64,000 nt of DNA from positions 310,001 through 374,000 of the forward strand of contig NW_013171849.1 in the NCBI RefSeq assembly GCF_000151665.1. Direction: 5' to 3'. Below, one piece after another: positions 45,987 through 56,245 of this stretch. The stretch is from Blastocystis hominis. Its lineage: Eukaryota > Sar > Bigyra > Opalinata > Blastocystidae. The notes under the pieces were generated by a model. It had not been told where the DNA came from, did no database searches, and was given only the letters and a program-made list of their open reading frames with translations. Both the position numbers and the translations under genes were made by a program. The first letter of the stretch is position 1. Each line of letters starts with the position of its first letter.

Positions 45987-46494
45987 ATATATACAGTGAT
46001 CGATTCCTATTCAATAAATCAATATCAATCATTGTATTGTATTGTATTGTATTGTATTATCTACCGATTTAACAATGGATTCACAAATGTGAATAATCAT
46101 CCAATATCAATCGATTCCAACTATTCCATTGTGTCACTATCAAATCCAATCTTATTATTCATGATTATGATTATTCGAAGCAAGCAGTTTCCTATCAATA
46201 TTGAACAAATCCTAGTTCAAACCTATTCAAACCATCATTTGTATTATTATTATTATTATTGGTAGATTGGATTCATCATTTGTAAATGTTCAATATGTGA
46301 TCATTGGCTCATTGGTAATAATGATAATAATGATGATAATGATCATAAAAAATGATTGATTGATTGATTGATTGAAACAACAATCATAATTGAGTATCAT
46401 TGTTAAAATGGTAAAGAAGAACATCATAATAATCAGGTAGGATTGATATTTTGATTATTATAGAATCATGAATTGTGATCAAGAATCGGTTTCA

Positions 46495-46502
46495 AACAAA
46501 CA
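46495..46502 (-). terminator. TGTTTGTT 3'-end motif (MORN/LRR copy D)
   Basis: Exact octamer on the reverse strand, 75 nt past the TAA of copy D. Confidence 0.6.
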
Positions 46503-46577
46503 ATCAATCAATCAATGGAAATGTTCCTAAACAATGACGAATCACTGAACAAATCAAATCAAATCAAAATTATAGAT

Positions 46578-48105
46578 TTAATCATAGATTTCGACAAGAT
46601 CAGCGAGAATCGAAGAAACATCTATGAATCAAATCAAATCAATCAAACTATACTCGAAATTGATTTCGATCGAACACACCTGAATGGACGATCCCTCTGA
46701 TAACTAAATAGCTTGACATTTTGAAGATTTGGAATATCTAAATACTATCAATATTCAATATGCAGAAATACTTTCCAATGTCACTGAACGAGGATATTCG
46801 AAACTAGATCCTTCAGAAGTTATTGATGTTAGATTTGGAAGATCTACAAAACAAATCATAACCAATCAATTCATTATTACTTCGCATTATCAATGAACTT
46901 GAATAATCCCTTGTTCCTTCAAGTGCAGCAAAACCGAGTTGAATGGATTGTAATGATGGAAGATCTACATCAATCATTTCATTCACATTCATTCAATACT
47001 TTCAATTATTGTTGTCAAGGACTTATAGTATGCCCTCTCACCTAATGTAATGGATTGTAGATTTGGAAGATCTATGCATCATTCAAATATTCAATATCAT
47101 ATCAATACCTCGAATCACAAATGAACTATAACAGAAATTGACTGAATAACTTCCAATTGTACCAATTTGAATGGATTGTAATTGTGGTAGATTCTTCAAT
47201 TCAAAGTCGCCTCCAAAATCACTGAAACTATATTCACCAATTTGAATGGATTCCAATGATTCACAATTCAATATGTGGAATGATTTCGATGCATTATTAC
47301 CATAATAATTCTGAGTAAATGAATTGTTTCCGATTTTGATAGTTTTCAATCGATTCAATCCATCGATTTGGAATGTTTTCACTGATCCAAAACATTCATC
47401 GCCGATTTCGATTGATTCCAAATTATTCAACAATGAAACATCCCAATCAACCAATACACAATTGTCAATCAGTTTCAAATGTTTCATTCCGATATTCAGT
47501 GGTTTGCTTCCATTTCCTTCATAATCAGTATCACATTCAATTCCATTATACCATTCACATTCATTCACTAATATACCTGATCGATCATAGACTTTTCCAA
47601 TTCCAAATCGATTATCATCACACCAATATCCTTCATATTCAATCAAACCATTATTATGATAACTCGTTCCATATCCAAATCGTTTCCAATTGATCATTAT
47701 GCCCTTGTACACCAATATTCCATCATCATCATACATTTCACCATATCCAAATGGAATTCCAAACTTGTTTTCTGTCAATATCAATCCTTCAAATCGACTT
47801 CCATGATCCAAATCCACGATTCCTTCTTCCACTACAATGGATTGTTCTTCACTATATGAAATAGCACCAATTTGATGATTTCCAAACACTTTCAACACTT
47901 TCTCATCATTGACCACAAATCCTTGATTCATGAATATTCCATTATTGAATTGCAATACTACAAATTCTCTGTTACTCAATATTAGTGAAATCCAGCCATT
48001 TGGTTTCCATTCTTTACCCAAGCATCCCTGCACACTTTGAATAATGGAACTATCAATATGATAGTTATTAATAGTAGAATTGACAAAATCAGCAAACTTT
48101 TGCAT
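46578..48105 (-). CDS. MORN/LRR-like family protein, copy D (6 exons, intact)
   Basis: Function unknown. The first exon (48105 to about 47113) encodes the N-terminal domain (MQKFADFVNSTINNYHIDSS). MORN-like stretches follow (VYKGIMINWKRFGYGTSYHN; YEGYWCDDNRFGIGKVYDRS), then LRR-like repeats (LESIEIGDECF, LKTIKIGNNSF, LESIQIGEYSFSDF). Five phase-1 introns of 37, 35, 37, 34 and 32 nt separate terminal repeat exons that read DLPNLQSITLG, NLPSLQSIQLG, NLPNLTSITSEG and NIPNLQNVKLF, ending NVSSILADLVEIYD. Exon lengths sum to exactly 451 codons (450 residues). Copy B is its decayed close relative. No signal peptide or membrane helix. Confidence 0.85.
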
Positions 48106-48869
48106 GGAAATGAAAAGAAATATGGTAAAACGGTTATTTTGGAAACAAGATCTGTTTCATTATTTCTCGATAGAACACACGTTATGGATTATTGTGTATG
48201 GCTTTGATATACTGGTGTGTTACAAACTAGAATACATATAATAAAATCTCATTTTCTCTACCCATTTCTTTTTTTCTTTATTTCGGTGTATTTCTATCTA
48301 TTCATTTATTATTGTGTTATTTTCAGATACTTATAGCTATAATTGTAAATTATTACGTATTTTGATCACCTTTACTCTTTCATGTCAGAATGGCTGTTCT
48401 ATTAAGTCTACAATGGATATATGTTCTTCAAAATATATCAATTATGTGGTAGTTAATCTTGTTTTGCAACAATCGAACTCACAATAGTGAATACTGTTGG
48501 AATGGTTAGATTCGTAATAGAGAGTATGGCAGTAGTATGTAGAATGCAAAATCCATCATTTCTATTTGACAAGTGGTTTATTGTATTGATTCTCTGTTGA
48601 TACTTCGATTCTCTTCTGTCACAATGACCATCCATATTGAGTACAAAGAATGATATTGCAGAGAAAGGATTGTGGTTCATAGATTGAAATGGTGAATAGG
48701 AATCATAGTATCATTAAACAAAACAATCGATTGGATAATATGATAATGGATGGAATCCATGAATCCTATGAATGAAAACCTTGCTTTCTATTTGATCAAC
48801 AAAACAATGTGAAATGCAATGTGATTAACATAGCAATAGTATTAAATAAACAAGTAATATTGAGTGAGT
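48106..48869. other. Intergenic region upstream of copy D
   Basis: AT-rich, no gene or repeat array recognised. Confidence 0.5.
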
Positions 48870-49145
48870 GAGTGAATGAATATGCCATCCATCATACAGA
48901 TCTCTTCCATTCACTTCCACTCCATCTTTCCATTCCACTTCGCGAGTAACAATCCGAGTTTCTTCATCGATCCAGTATCCTCGACCATTTCAATTAATCA
49001 ATCCTTTCTATCCATCATAATCGAATTCTTCTCCATAGATAGAAATTCAATTCGAAACTATGAATTTGTCTCCATTTCTTATCAACTCAATCATAATGGT
49101 TCCTTCAATTGTGAACGTTGTCCTCAAGTATGTAATTCTACCAGA
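48870..49145 (-). pseudogene. MORN/LRR-like family member, copy F (decayed fragment)
   Basis: The reverse strand encodes, in one frame but with three stop codons, a stretch parallel to the MORN region of copies C and E. It includes TIEGTIMIELIRNGDKF, a broken YGEEFDYDG, then NGRGYWIDEETRIVTREVEW and KDGVEVNGRDLYDGWH. Copy C has GKGCLIDEKTGIATRECEW and KDGKEVSGVDLYDGWY at the same place. The upstream domain and the LRR part are not recognisable, so this is an old fragment. Confidence 0.7.
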
Positions 49146-50534
49146 TTCCTTTGATCAGCGTTCTATCCGTTTTTTCTTATTATTATTGAATTACTATTCT
49201 CCTCATTCTCGCTTTTCATTGAATTCTCCCAGGTAATGCAACTTTCTAACAATATGAGAATCGATTTCTTCCGCTTTCCATTAACATGGTTTACAATCTG
49301 ATTAAAGCTTCGTTTCGTCCGTTTTTCACATGACTCGTCATTTCAAGCAAATCCGTTTTGAAATCGAGTGAAATCTTGGATTGGAGTTGCCCTGTTTATT
49401 CTTTCAAAGGTTATCGTGTTTATTTTCATTTTGAAATATACAAAACCCAACCCATTCTTTGTTATTGTACTTTTGTTTTATATAGCGGCCTTTATTGTAA
49501 TGAAAGTGATGATTTTACAAATGACAATAGTAAAAATAATAGTAATAGTAATATTACTAACTACAGATTCAACAAGAGTATAATAGCCATCAACGGAGAT
49601 ATCTGCCTCCATTACTTACAGTGTTATGGCTTTCGTATTTGTGACTATTCATCCATTCATGATGTTTACTTGTAGAATCCTTAATTTCTAATGAGGATAG
49701 TAAAGTCTATTATGTTCAACAAGCTTTCTGATCAAGATGGGTAGGTTTAGTTCTTCAATTCAATCTATTCTGGACTTTATACTAACACAAAGTTATCATA
49801 ATACGAATAATATCGGTCTTTGAATCAATTGTCATTCTAATTCCACTTATTCCAATAGAATGCATGCATGAATGAATGAATGAATGATGAAATCCCTGAT
49901 CCTTTGTATTGCCTGTTGTAAAATCCTAATTCTAAGTAACTATGGCTTCTATCATTCATATACACACTGTGACTCAAATTATAGTGTTGTTTCAATCCCT
50001 GTTGAGAAGCAGTGGCTTTGGCCAGAGTAGTAGCATTAGTAGTGATACTGTAAAAATCCTTCCTTACAGATTCATTCCGATTCCACAGGCTTCTCGATCA
50101 ATAGAACCAAGCTTTTCTATCACATTGAAACAAATTTGAACACGAATAACCAAGCCAAACTATATAGATTACTGACCTAAAGATTCTGGAGCATTATTAC
50201 ACTTTAATAACTCATTGCTCGCTAATCACGAAACATTTCTAATGTAATTAAAATATACTCATAAGTTTCAAATGAAGGGTGTTATGAGGGTTCGAAATTG
50301 ATGGGCAATCATTCCCATGAATACGATGAAACCTGAAGAATATAGATTGTAGATTATATCGATAGATTGAGTAATAGAATAGATTGAAAATAATCTATAT
50401 AAATTGGGACGACTACTGAACAAATAGCAACGCTTATTTTTTGCAAAAGAACTATTTTCCTATCAATGAATCATTCCATGGTCTTAATTGCTTGTGTGTT
50501 TGATGATAGAATGGTATGTAAAAAACAATGCACT
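49146..50534. other. Mostly non-coding; one hydrophobic open frame
   Basis: A forward frame at 49368-49583 (MKSWIGVALFILSKVIVFIF...) would form two or three membrane helices, but no start context, splice pattern or 3' motif confirms it. The hydrophobicity may reflect T-rich DNA. A short AATG repeat lies at about 49866-49886. Confidence 0.35.
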
Positions 50535-51542
50535 TTACATGTATCGGCGATTCTTTTGGTTTCTATATCTGGATTGATATCGCTTCTCTCCGCGTTGACG
50601 CACAGGGAAGGACTTCTCCACCATTCCGAACTTTTTCTGTCGCTCAGCACGCAGTTCTTCTGAGACAGAATTCATTCCCTGTCCAGAACGGCCTTGTCTT
50701 CGACCCAGTGATTGATTGCTTTCCACTATTCCGAACTTGGCTCGACGTTCTGAAAGTAGTTTCGCACGCTACGTGTCAATTTTGTGGAGTAATCCAACGT
50801 TATTGTTATTGTCATTATTATCACTATTGTGGGTAGATCCAACTTGTGCAGTGGAATAAACTCGAAGCAGCTGCTGGCGACACGATTCACGATCGAAAGA
50901 AGTCCCGAATTTCTTGCTGCGAGCCTCTCGCTTGTCCAGCTCGGCCTCGATGTCCAATGACTCAGCCCTATCTGGGGAAACTCCAGAACCATTGATTGGA
51001 GCTTTACCACCTTCGATCGCTTCAGGACCTTCACCACCAACCGCAGAAGTGCACGTAGCCTCTGTGTTTTCGATAGATTGCATTTCATTATATCCACTCT
51101 CTGCTGCTGACCGAACTGGAGACGAAAGTCCATCCACTACCTCGGTTTGAGTCGTATCATTTTCCTGTGGAACGGAATCTACCACAGCGTCTTCTGGATG
51201 AACTTCTTCATTCAATAGAAGCTCCCCAACCTTGTTTTCATCAGAAAGACTTCCACCAGCGATTTTATCATCTTGATCTAAAATAATCATCCTCCTAAAT
51301 CCATTTTTACTTTCCATAGTTGCATCCACTTCAGCTTGAGGGATTTCACTTTGCTCTTGATCACCATCGGCATATTCAATTTCTCCTTCCTTTTCCGTCT
51401 GATCTGCTACAATCTCGCCATTTTGATACGCTTGGTAACGCTCAACCAGGCTCGCCTTCGTTCCTGCTCCCGATAATCCAAGGGACTTTAAAGTACTGCG
51501 CATTTTCGATATAGGCAGAGACGAAAAATCGACTTCAGACAT
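50535..51542 (-). CDS. SAP-domain protein, SARNP/Tho1-like
   Basis: Probable mRNA-export/THO-associated or chromatin protein. One 30-nt intron, with acceptor just before CGTGCGAAACTACTT, gives exactly 326 codons (325 residues). The N-terminal SAP domain is LPISKMRSTLKSLGLSGAGT followed by KASLVERYQAYQ, a helix-turn-helix that binds AT-rich DNA or RNA. An acidic, glutamate-rich, disordered middle of about 170 residues follows. The C-terminal part has three copies of an (R/E)xRxxKFG element (REARSKKFGTSF, ERRAKFGIVE, RAERQKKFGMVE), as in CIP29/Tho1, then a basic arginine/tyrosine-rich end (RYQSRYRNQKNRRYM). The start at 51542 gives MSEVDFSSLP; the upstream in-frame ATG is less likely. Confidence 0.78.
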
Positions 51543-51811
51543 GGTAACAGAAAAAATGAAAAAGTAGAGTTTGAATAAGCATGAAATTGTTCTCAAAGTA
51601 CATATGTGTGAGTAAGAATAGAAGAGTGGTTTTCAAGTTGATTCTTTGTATGAGTATTTGTGGATGGTGTTTACTACATTCTGTACAGCAACCTAGATTT
51701 ATCTATATCATCAGTGAAAGGATGAAATGAGTTGAAGCCTGATCCGCGGTTATGGTTCTGATTTGGGGAGTGTTCGATTTGACTTTTCCAACAAGAAATC
51801 AAATCGAAACA

Positions 51812-54800
51812 ATGAAAATGAATGTTATTTTAATTTCATGGTGTTAGATTTAGTTTTTCGTCGCTTTATGTGTATTCGTCGTAGCTGTTTCGGGTAAGTG
51901 TCTCGATTTGCTTTTTAAGGGGTAGTTGAAGTACCCCGTGATGTAAAAGTGAACCTGGTATCGGGTTCTTCGATTAGCATCTCTTGGGTTGGAGTGGAAG
52001 GTGCTTCTTCGTACACACTCGATATTCAGCCTGCTCCGACGATGTGGAACAAGCTGACGGTGAGTAGTGATTATGCGTTTATTGACGGTCTGCTTGCGGG
52101 TGAGGAGTACGCGATCCGTGTAGCTGCGACTGTAAATAATGTGCAGTCTGCTTTTTCTACGGAGGTGAAAGTGACTCCGTCGGGAGCGCCCATCCTTGCT
52201 CCGGCTCCTCGTGTTCTTTCTTACGACGAGAGTTCTGTGACTCTGGGTCGCCGTCACATGCATCACTATGGGAACGGTCACGAATTATCGAAAGTGATCG
52301 TGGAGGTGTTGGAGGAAGGCGGTTCTTCCCGTGAGTTGGAGTTTGCTGTTGGTTCGATTTTGGTTTGTGTGATTTGCAGTACAAACTTCCTCTGAAAATC
52401 AGCGGTCTCTCTGTGGGCAAGACGTATTCCTTCGCTTGGCGTTTCGGGAACGGGAAAGGCGTTCAGGAGACGTACTCTCGCTTGAGCGTGCCGGTCACTC
52501 TGAAGCAGTCGAGTAATGGTTTCCTTTTGCCTTCATCTGGCAGCCATTCCCGATCCTCCTGAGCACATCCACCTCCGTGTGGACGGATCCTCTCTGTCGA
52601 TGCGTTGGCGCTACCTCCAAGCGACGGGCAAGCCCGTTCTCAAGTTCAACGTGCGCGTGAGCGACCTGCTTGGGCGCGTGCTGTTCGAGAAGGTGTCTTA
52701 CAAGCCGCACGCGCATTTCCGCGGGCTCCCTGCGGTGGATGGCGTGCGTGCGGAGGTCAACGTGATGACGGCTGGGGGTCTGAGCGCGTGGTCGCAGCCC
52801 GTGGTGTTCCGCTCTCAAGGTAGTGTCGGTGAGTGCGGTTGAGGGTAGATCCGTGGGTGGAGGTGAAGTCGGTGCGCGCGTTCGGGGAGTCGGCGTTGGT
52901 GCGTGTGAATCTGACGGCGCCGGGGACGCTGCTGTGCTCGTACCACGCGCCGTCGATCCGCCCCGCCTTCGTGGACCGTCCTGTGCGGCACGCGGGCGAG
53001 GCGCGCGTTCTGCTTGGCGGCCTGGAGCCCTCGACGCAGTACACGGTGGAGTGCTCGCTGAACGCGGGGAACCGCACGGTGCAGTCCGCGGGAAGGAGCT
53101 TCGAAACGGGCGAAGCGGCGGCGCGGCTGACGATCACGGACGTGGAGCCGTTCGCGACGTTCGCGCGGATCCGAGTGAAGAGCGACACGCCCGGCGATGC
53201 GCTGTGTCTGCCGCAGCGGAGACGGTTTGGACGGCCGTCGCTCGCGGCGTTCGCGCGGCTGGCGAAGCGGTTTCATGTGGCGGAAGGGAGGGAGCGTGAT
53301 GGGTAGATAAAGAACCCGGGGGAGGAAGTGACGGTGGTAACGGAGAACCTGCATCGGGGAAGCGGGTATCGACTGCAGTGCATGATGGAACATGAGTTGT
53401 ACCGCGAAATGGGGTAGGAAAGGAGAGAAGGAGAGTGAAGAATAGAATGGGCTTTGGAATGCGGCATGGAATGATGAATCGAGGAATGATGAATCGAGGA
53501 ATGATGAATCGAGGAATGATGCATCGAGGAATGATGAATCAAGGAATGATGCACCAAGAAATGCTCCAAGAAATGGGCGTTGGAGCGAGCGATGATCTTT
53601 CTCTGGGGATGAATCCTCGCTTGATTCGGCAGCTGTATCGCGAAATGCATGGTCGTCCGCGTCGTTTGGAAGAGATGGGCGAAGTGGTCTTCTTCGACAC
53701 TCTGGCCTCTCCCGGTTCCCCGTTTCTCCGATTCCTCAGCTCTAGTAGAAGTGCCTCCGCGCGTGAGTTTTGTGACGCCTTCGGCCTCGTCGGAGGTGCG
53801 CGCGAACGACCTGGTAACGCTGACGTTCGACGCTCCCGTCGTTCAGGGGAGCGGCGAAGTGTTCGTCGGTTCGTGTGGGTTTTGGCCTTTCCCTTCCACG
53901 CAGCCTCTCCGGATCAGTCGGTTTCGCTCCTCTGGGTCGAGGGCCTCGTCGCGTGCTTCCGTCTCCCCTCGCTGCCCGCGGGCGCGGTGGTCCTTCGGGT
54001 GCCCGCAGGCGCCGTGCGCTCGGCGGAGAGCGGCGCGGCGAGCGAGGAGTTCCGTCTGTCTCGCCAAGACGCGTGGGAGATGAGCGGAGGTAGGGGCGTT
54101 TGCGTGGGTCCATCGCAGACAGCGCGCTGGCGAGCTGCGTGCTGGCGACGCCGATCGTGGCTCGCTCCCACGGCGTGGTTCGGTTCGCGTGCGACGGTCG
54201 CGTGGGTCTGCCGGTGGGGTGCGCGGTGCGTCTGGCGGAGGAGGACTACGGCGTGGACGATCTGCTGGTCAGCAACGACACGCTGGCCTTCGTGGTGCGG
54301 TCGGAGCTGCAGCTGGGCGCTTCGTACACGGCGCAGTTCGTGGGGTGCGGCGTGGAGCTGGAGGCCGAAGTGCAGGCAGCGTCGGGTAGGAGGCGTCCGG
54401 CGAGGAGTGAACGCTAGAGATCCCCGCGCCCTCGCTGCTTCGAGCGGAGCCCGCGCAGACGCTGTTCGCGGGAGAGACGTACCAGTTCGCGCTGACGTTC
54501 GACGAGGCCGTGACGATCGTCTCGCAGGACGCTCTGCGGTTTGCCAGCGACGGCGTGGAGCTGCCTGGATTGGCGGCGGGCGCGACGGTTTCGTCGGAGG
54601 GTCATGTGATTCGGTTTGAGTATACGGTGCCGAGCGAGGCGGCGAAGGCGGTCTTGACGATCACGCTGCGCGGCGAAGCGGTGCAGGACGATATGCAGCG
54701 CGCGCTGCCGAGCGATGTGACGTTCACGCGACGTGTGGAGAGCCCGTGCGGACCTGCCTATCTGGCCGCGCTGTCCGCGAACGCGGGAGTGTGCAGATGC

Positions 54801-54863
54801 CGGCGAAGCAGCGCGCGCTGCGAGTGCCAGTGCGGCAAGCTGGGAGCATCGATGGAGTTCTAA
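51812..54863 (+). CDS. Secreted multi-domain protein with FN3 and SbsA-type Ig-like domains
   Basis: Probable surface or secreted adhesion-type protein. Eleven introns (30, 32, 32, 31, 29, 30, 32, 31, 35, 29 and 32 nt) leave exactly 903 codons (902 residues). It begins with a signal peptide (MKMNFFVALCVFVVAVS). Three or four fibronectin type III-like domains follow (SISISWVGVEGASSYTLDIQ; LKISGLSVGKTYSFAWRFG; SLSMRWRYLQATGKP). A methionine-rich tandem repeat, GMMNRG-type, about six units, lies at 53463-53570. Then come Ig-like domains of the bacterial SbsA/Big_5 style (PPRVSFVTPSASSEVRANDL followed by VTLTFDAPVVQGSGEV; ETYQFALTFDEAV). The C-terminus is cysteine-rich (CRCRRSSARCECQCG). No membrane helix or GPI signal seen. 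GC-rich, strongly biased codons suggest high expression. 3' motif 17 nt after the stop. Confidence 0.8.
53463..53570 (+). repeat. In-frame 15-nt tandem repeat encoding GMMNR
   Basis: Near-perfect GGAATGATGAATCGA units inside the secreted protein gene, varying to CATCGA, AATCAA and CACCAA. Slippage here would change length in whole codons. Confidence 0.85.
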
Positions 54864-54880
54864 GTGTTTGTAGTCTGCGT

Positions 54881-54888
54881 TGTTTGTT
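54881..54888 (+). terminator. TGTTTGTT 3'-end motif (secreted FN3 protein)
   Basis: Exact octamer 17 nt past the stop codon. Confidence 0.75.
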
Positions 54889-54902
54889 GAATAAACAGCT
54901 AA

Positions 54903-54938
54903 TGGATCAATGAATCAATGAATCAATGAATCAATGAG
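54903..54938. repeat. (TCAATGAA)n tandem repeat
   Basis: About four octanucleotide units between the convergent FN3 and MND1 3' ends. Confidence 0.85.
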
Positions 54939-54966
54939 GAGCAAAGAGATCCAATTGCAGCGAGGA

Positions 54967-55791
54967 TTAGTTGCGAAGACAAGCAGGGTATTCGAGAGAG
55001 TCGAAGTCTTCGGTGATCTCCAAAGCTTGGTCCACTTCCTTGCTTCCCATGCCTTGCTTCCGAACCAAAAAGCTCTTCACGCTGTAGATGTTGTCTAGCA
55101 AACTGAGAATCGGCACAATGACACCTACCTGTCCAACGATTCGCACCATCGATCGCTTGTTTCACATTATCCTCTATTTATCAATCCAATTCTATAACAC
55201 ATTACTCAACTTGCGAATTGTTTCGGGATCACGCTCACTAAGCGAATCCAGAGAGGCTGTCAATTCCTCTTGGCGTTTTCGCAATTGCTCGTGTTGCTCG
55301 ACAAGCTCGAGACGATGTTCCTATTATTACACATTCGACAACTCTTTTACGCTATCTGGTTTGCTTTCTCGGGCCTTGGCGATGCTTTCATCTAGTTTTT
55401 CCTTTTCTTCGCGGAGGGTTGCGACCGACGACCGAAGAGTGTCCAATTTGCGCTTTTTCTACAGTCAAGTAAAGGAAAACTCACAAACAAGAATATAGGA
55501 CTGACTCGGGAAAATCCAGTACAAGACTTGTGTTCCAACCTTTTCCTGGATAATCATATCATCATCCAGCATATCCTGGATCACATCTTTCACGATCATA
55601 GTAGCTACGATTCATCCCGCCAAAATACAAATTACAAATTCCTTGGTCCTTTGCAATTTTCTCAATCTCCTTCATATTATATACAGATTTCTAGAGGATT
55701 CAACACATGAATGTAAAAATACGCCAGCAAGCATTGCATTGAGCATCTTTTGCTTTTTTTCATCAGCTGAAAGGCCCCTCTTCTTAGCCAT
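54967..55791 (-). CDS. MND1: MND1 meiotic nuclear division protein
   Basis: Partner of HOP2; together they stabilise recombinase filaments and promote strand invasion in meiosis. Six introns (32, 31, 30, 30, 32 and 34 nt) leave exactly 212 codons (211 residues; the family is about 205). It begins MAKKRGLSADEKKQKML. The winged-helix domain includes MKEIEKIAKDQGI and VKDVIQDMLDDDMI, then VGTQVLYWIFPSQSYILKKR. Coiled coils follow (LDTLRSSVATLREEKEKLDE; RLELVEQHEQLRKRQEEL). The conserved ANRWTDNIYSVKSFL leads into the end ITEDFDSLEYP, matching the family's GIPEDFDYI. HOP2 is 27 kb away in the same window. Confidence 0.92.
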
Positions 55792-56245
55792 GGAATTTAC
55801 AGCACAAGTAAAAAATAATCTGGTATAGTTGAGCTCACGCGTAAAACGTTCGATATCTTAGGAAAACACAAGAATCAAGAGGTTTTCTTTTTAATAACCC
55901 TTTTTGTGTCCCTTTCACTAATCGTGTCGAAAACTCGTTCTCATCAAACCACAGTAGCAAGAAACATTATAACTGCAATGTAGCTGGTTGTTTTTTCACG
56001 AAACACACTTTCTCTGTCTGAAAACAAAGGAGCTCTGTCATTCATAGCCATACAAAATAGAAGAGATTCTCGGCGACCGGAGAAAAGGGTTGTATGAGAA
56101 TAATTAATAAAGGGCGGAAATAGGTGCAGACAAATGATTCGACGAACAATTTTTGTTAGCCAATAATATAGCGGCGGATTAAAAAGGAGAAAACGAGAAG
56201 ATTTAAGGTTTTGCATTAGTTTCTTAATATCTGAATAAAAAGTCC

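Larger units (their letters stand above)
40611..46494. other. Gene-empty, AT-rich region with many microsatellites
   Basis: Almost 6 kb without a supportable gene. The right flank of the element (40850-40985) has a GC-richer stretch. From 42 kb on, short tandem repeats recur every few hundred bases, mainly AATG/ATTC, GATT/AATC, TATTC, AAC and ATT. Several AACAAACA strings occur here without genes, showing that the 3' motif has a chance background in such DNA. Confidence 0.6.

Noticed and set aside
46515-46700. A short forward frame before copy D
   Set aside because: It covers the terminal exons of copy D in antisense; the reverse-strand splice model explains the sequence exactly.
50281-50310. 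GGTTCGAA string suggesting a tRNA T-arm
   Set aside because: No acceptor or anticodon stem could be paired around it; no tRNA structure found.
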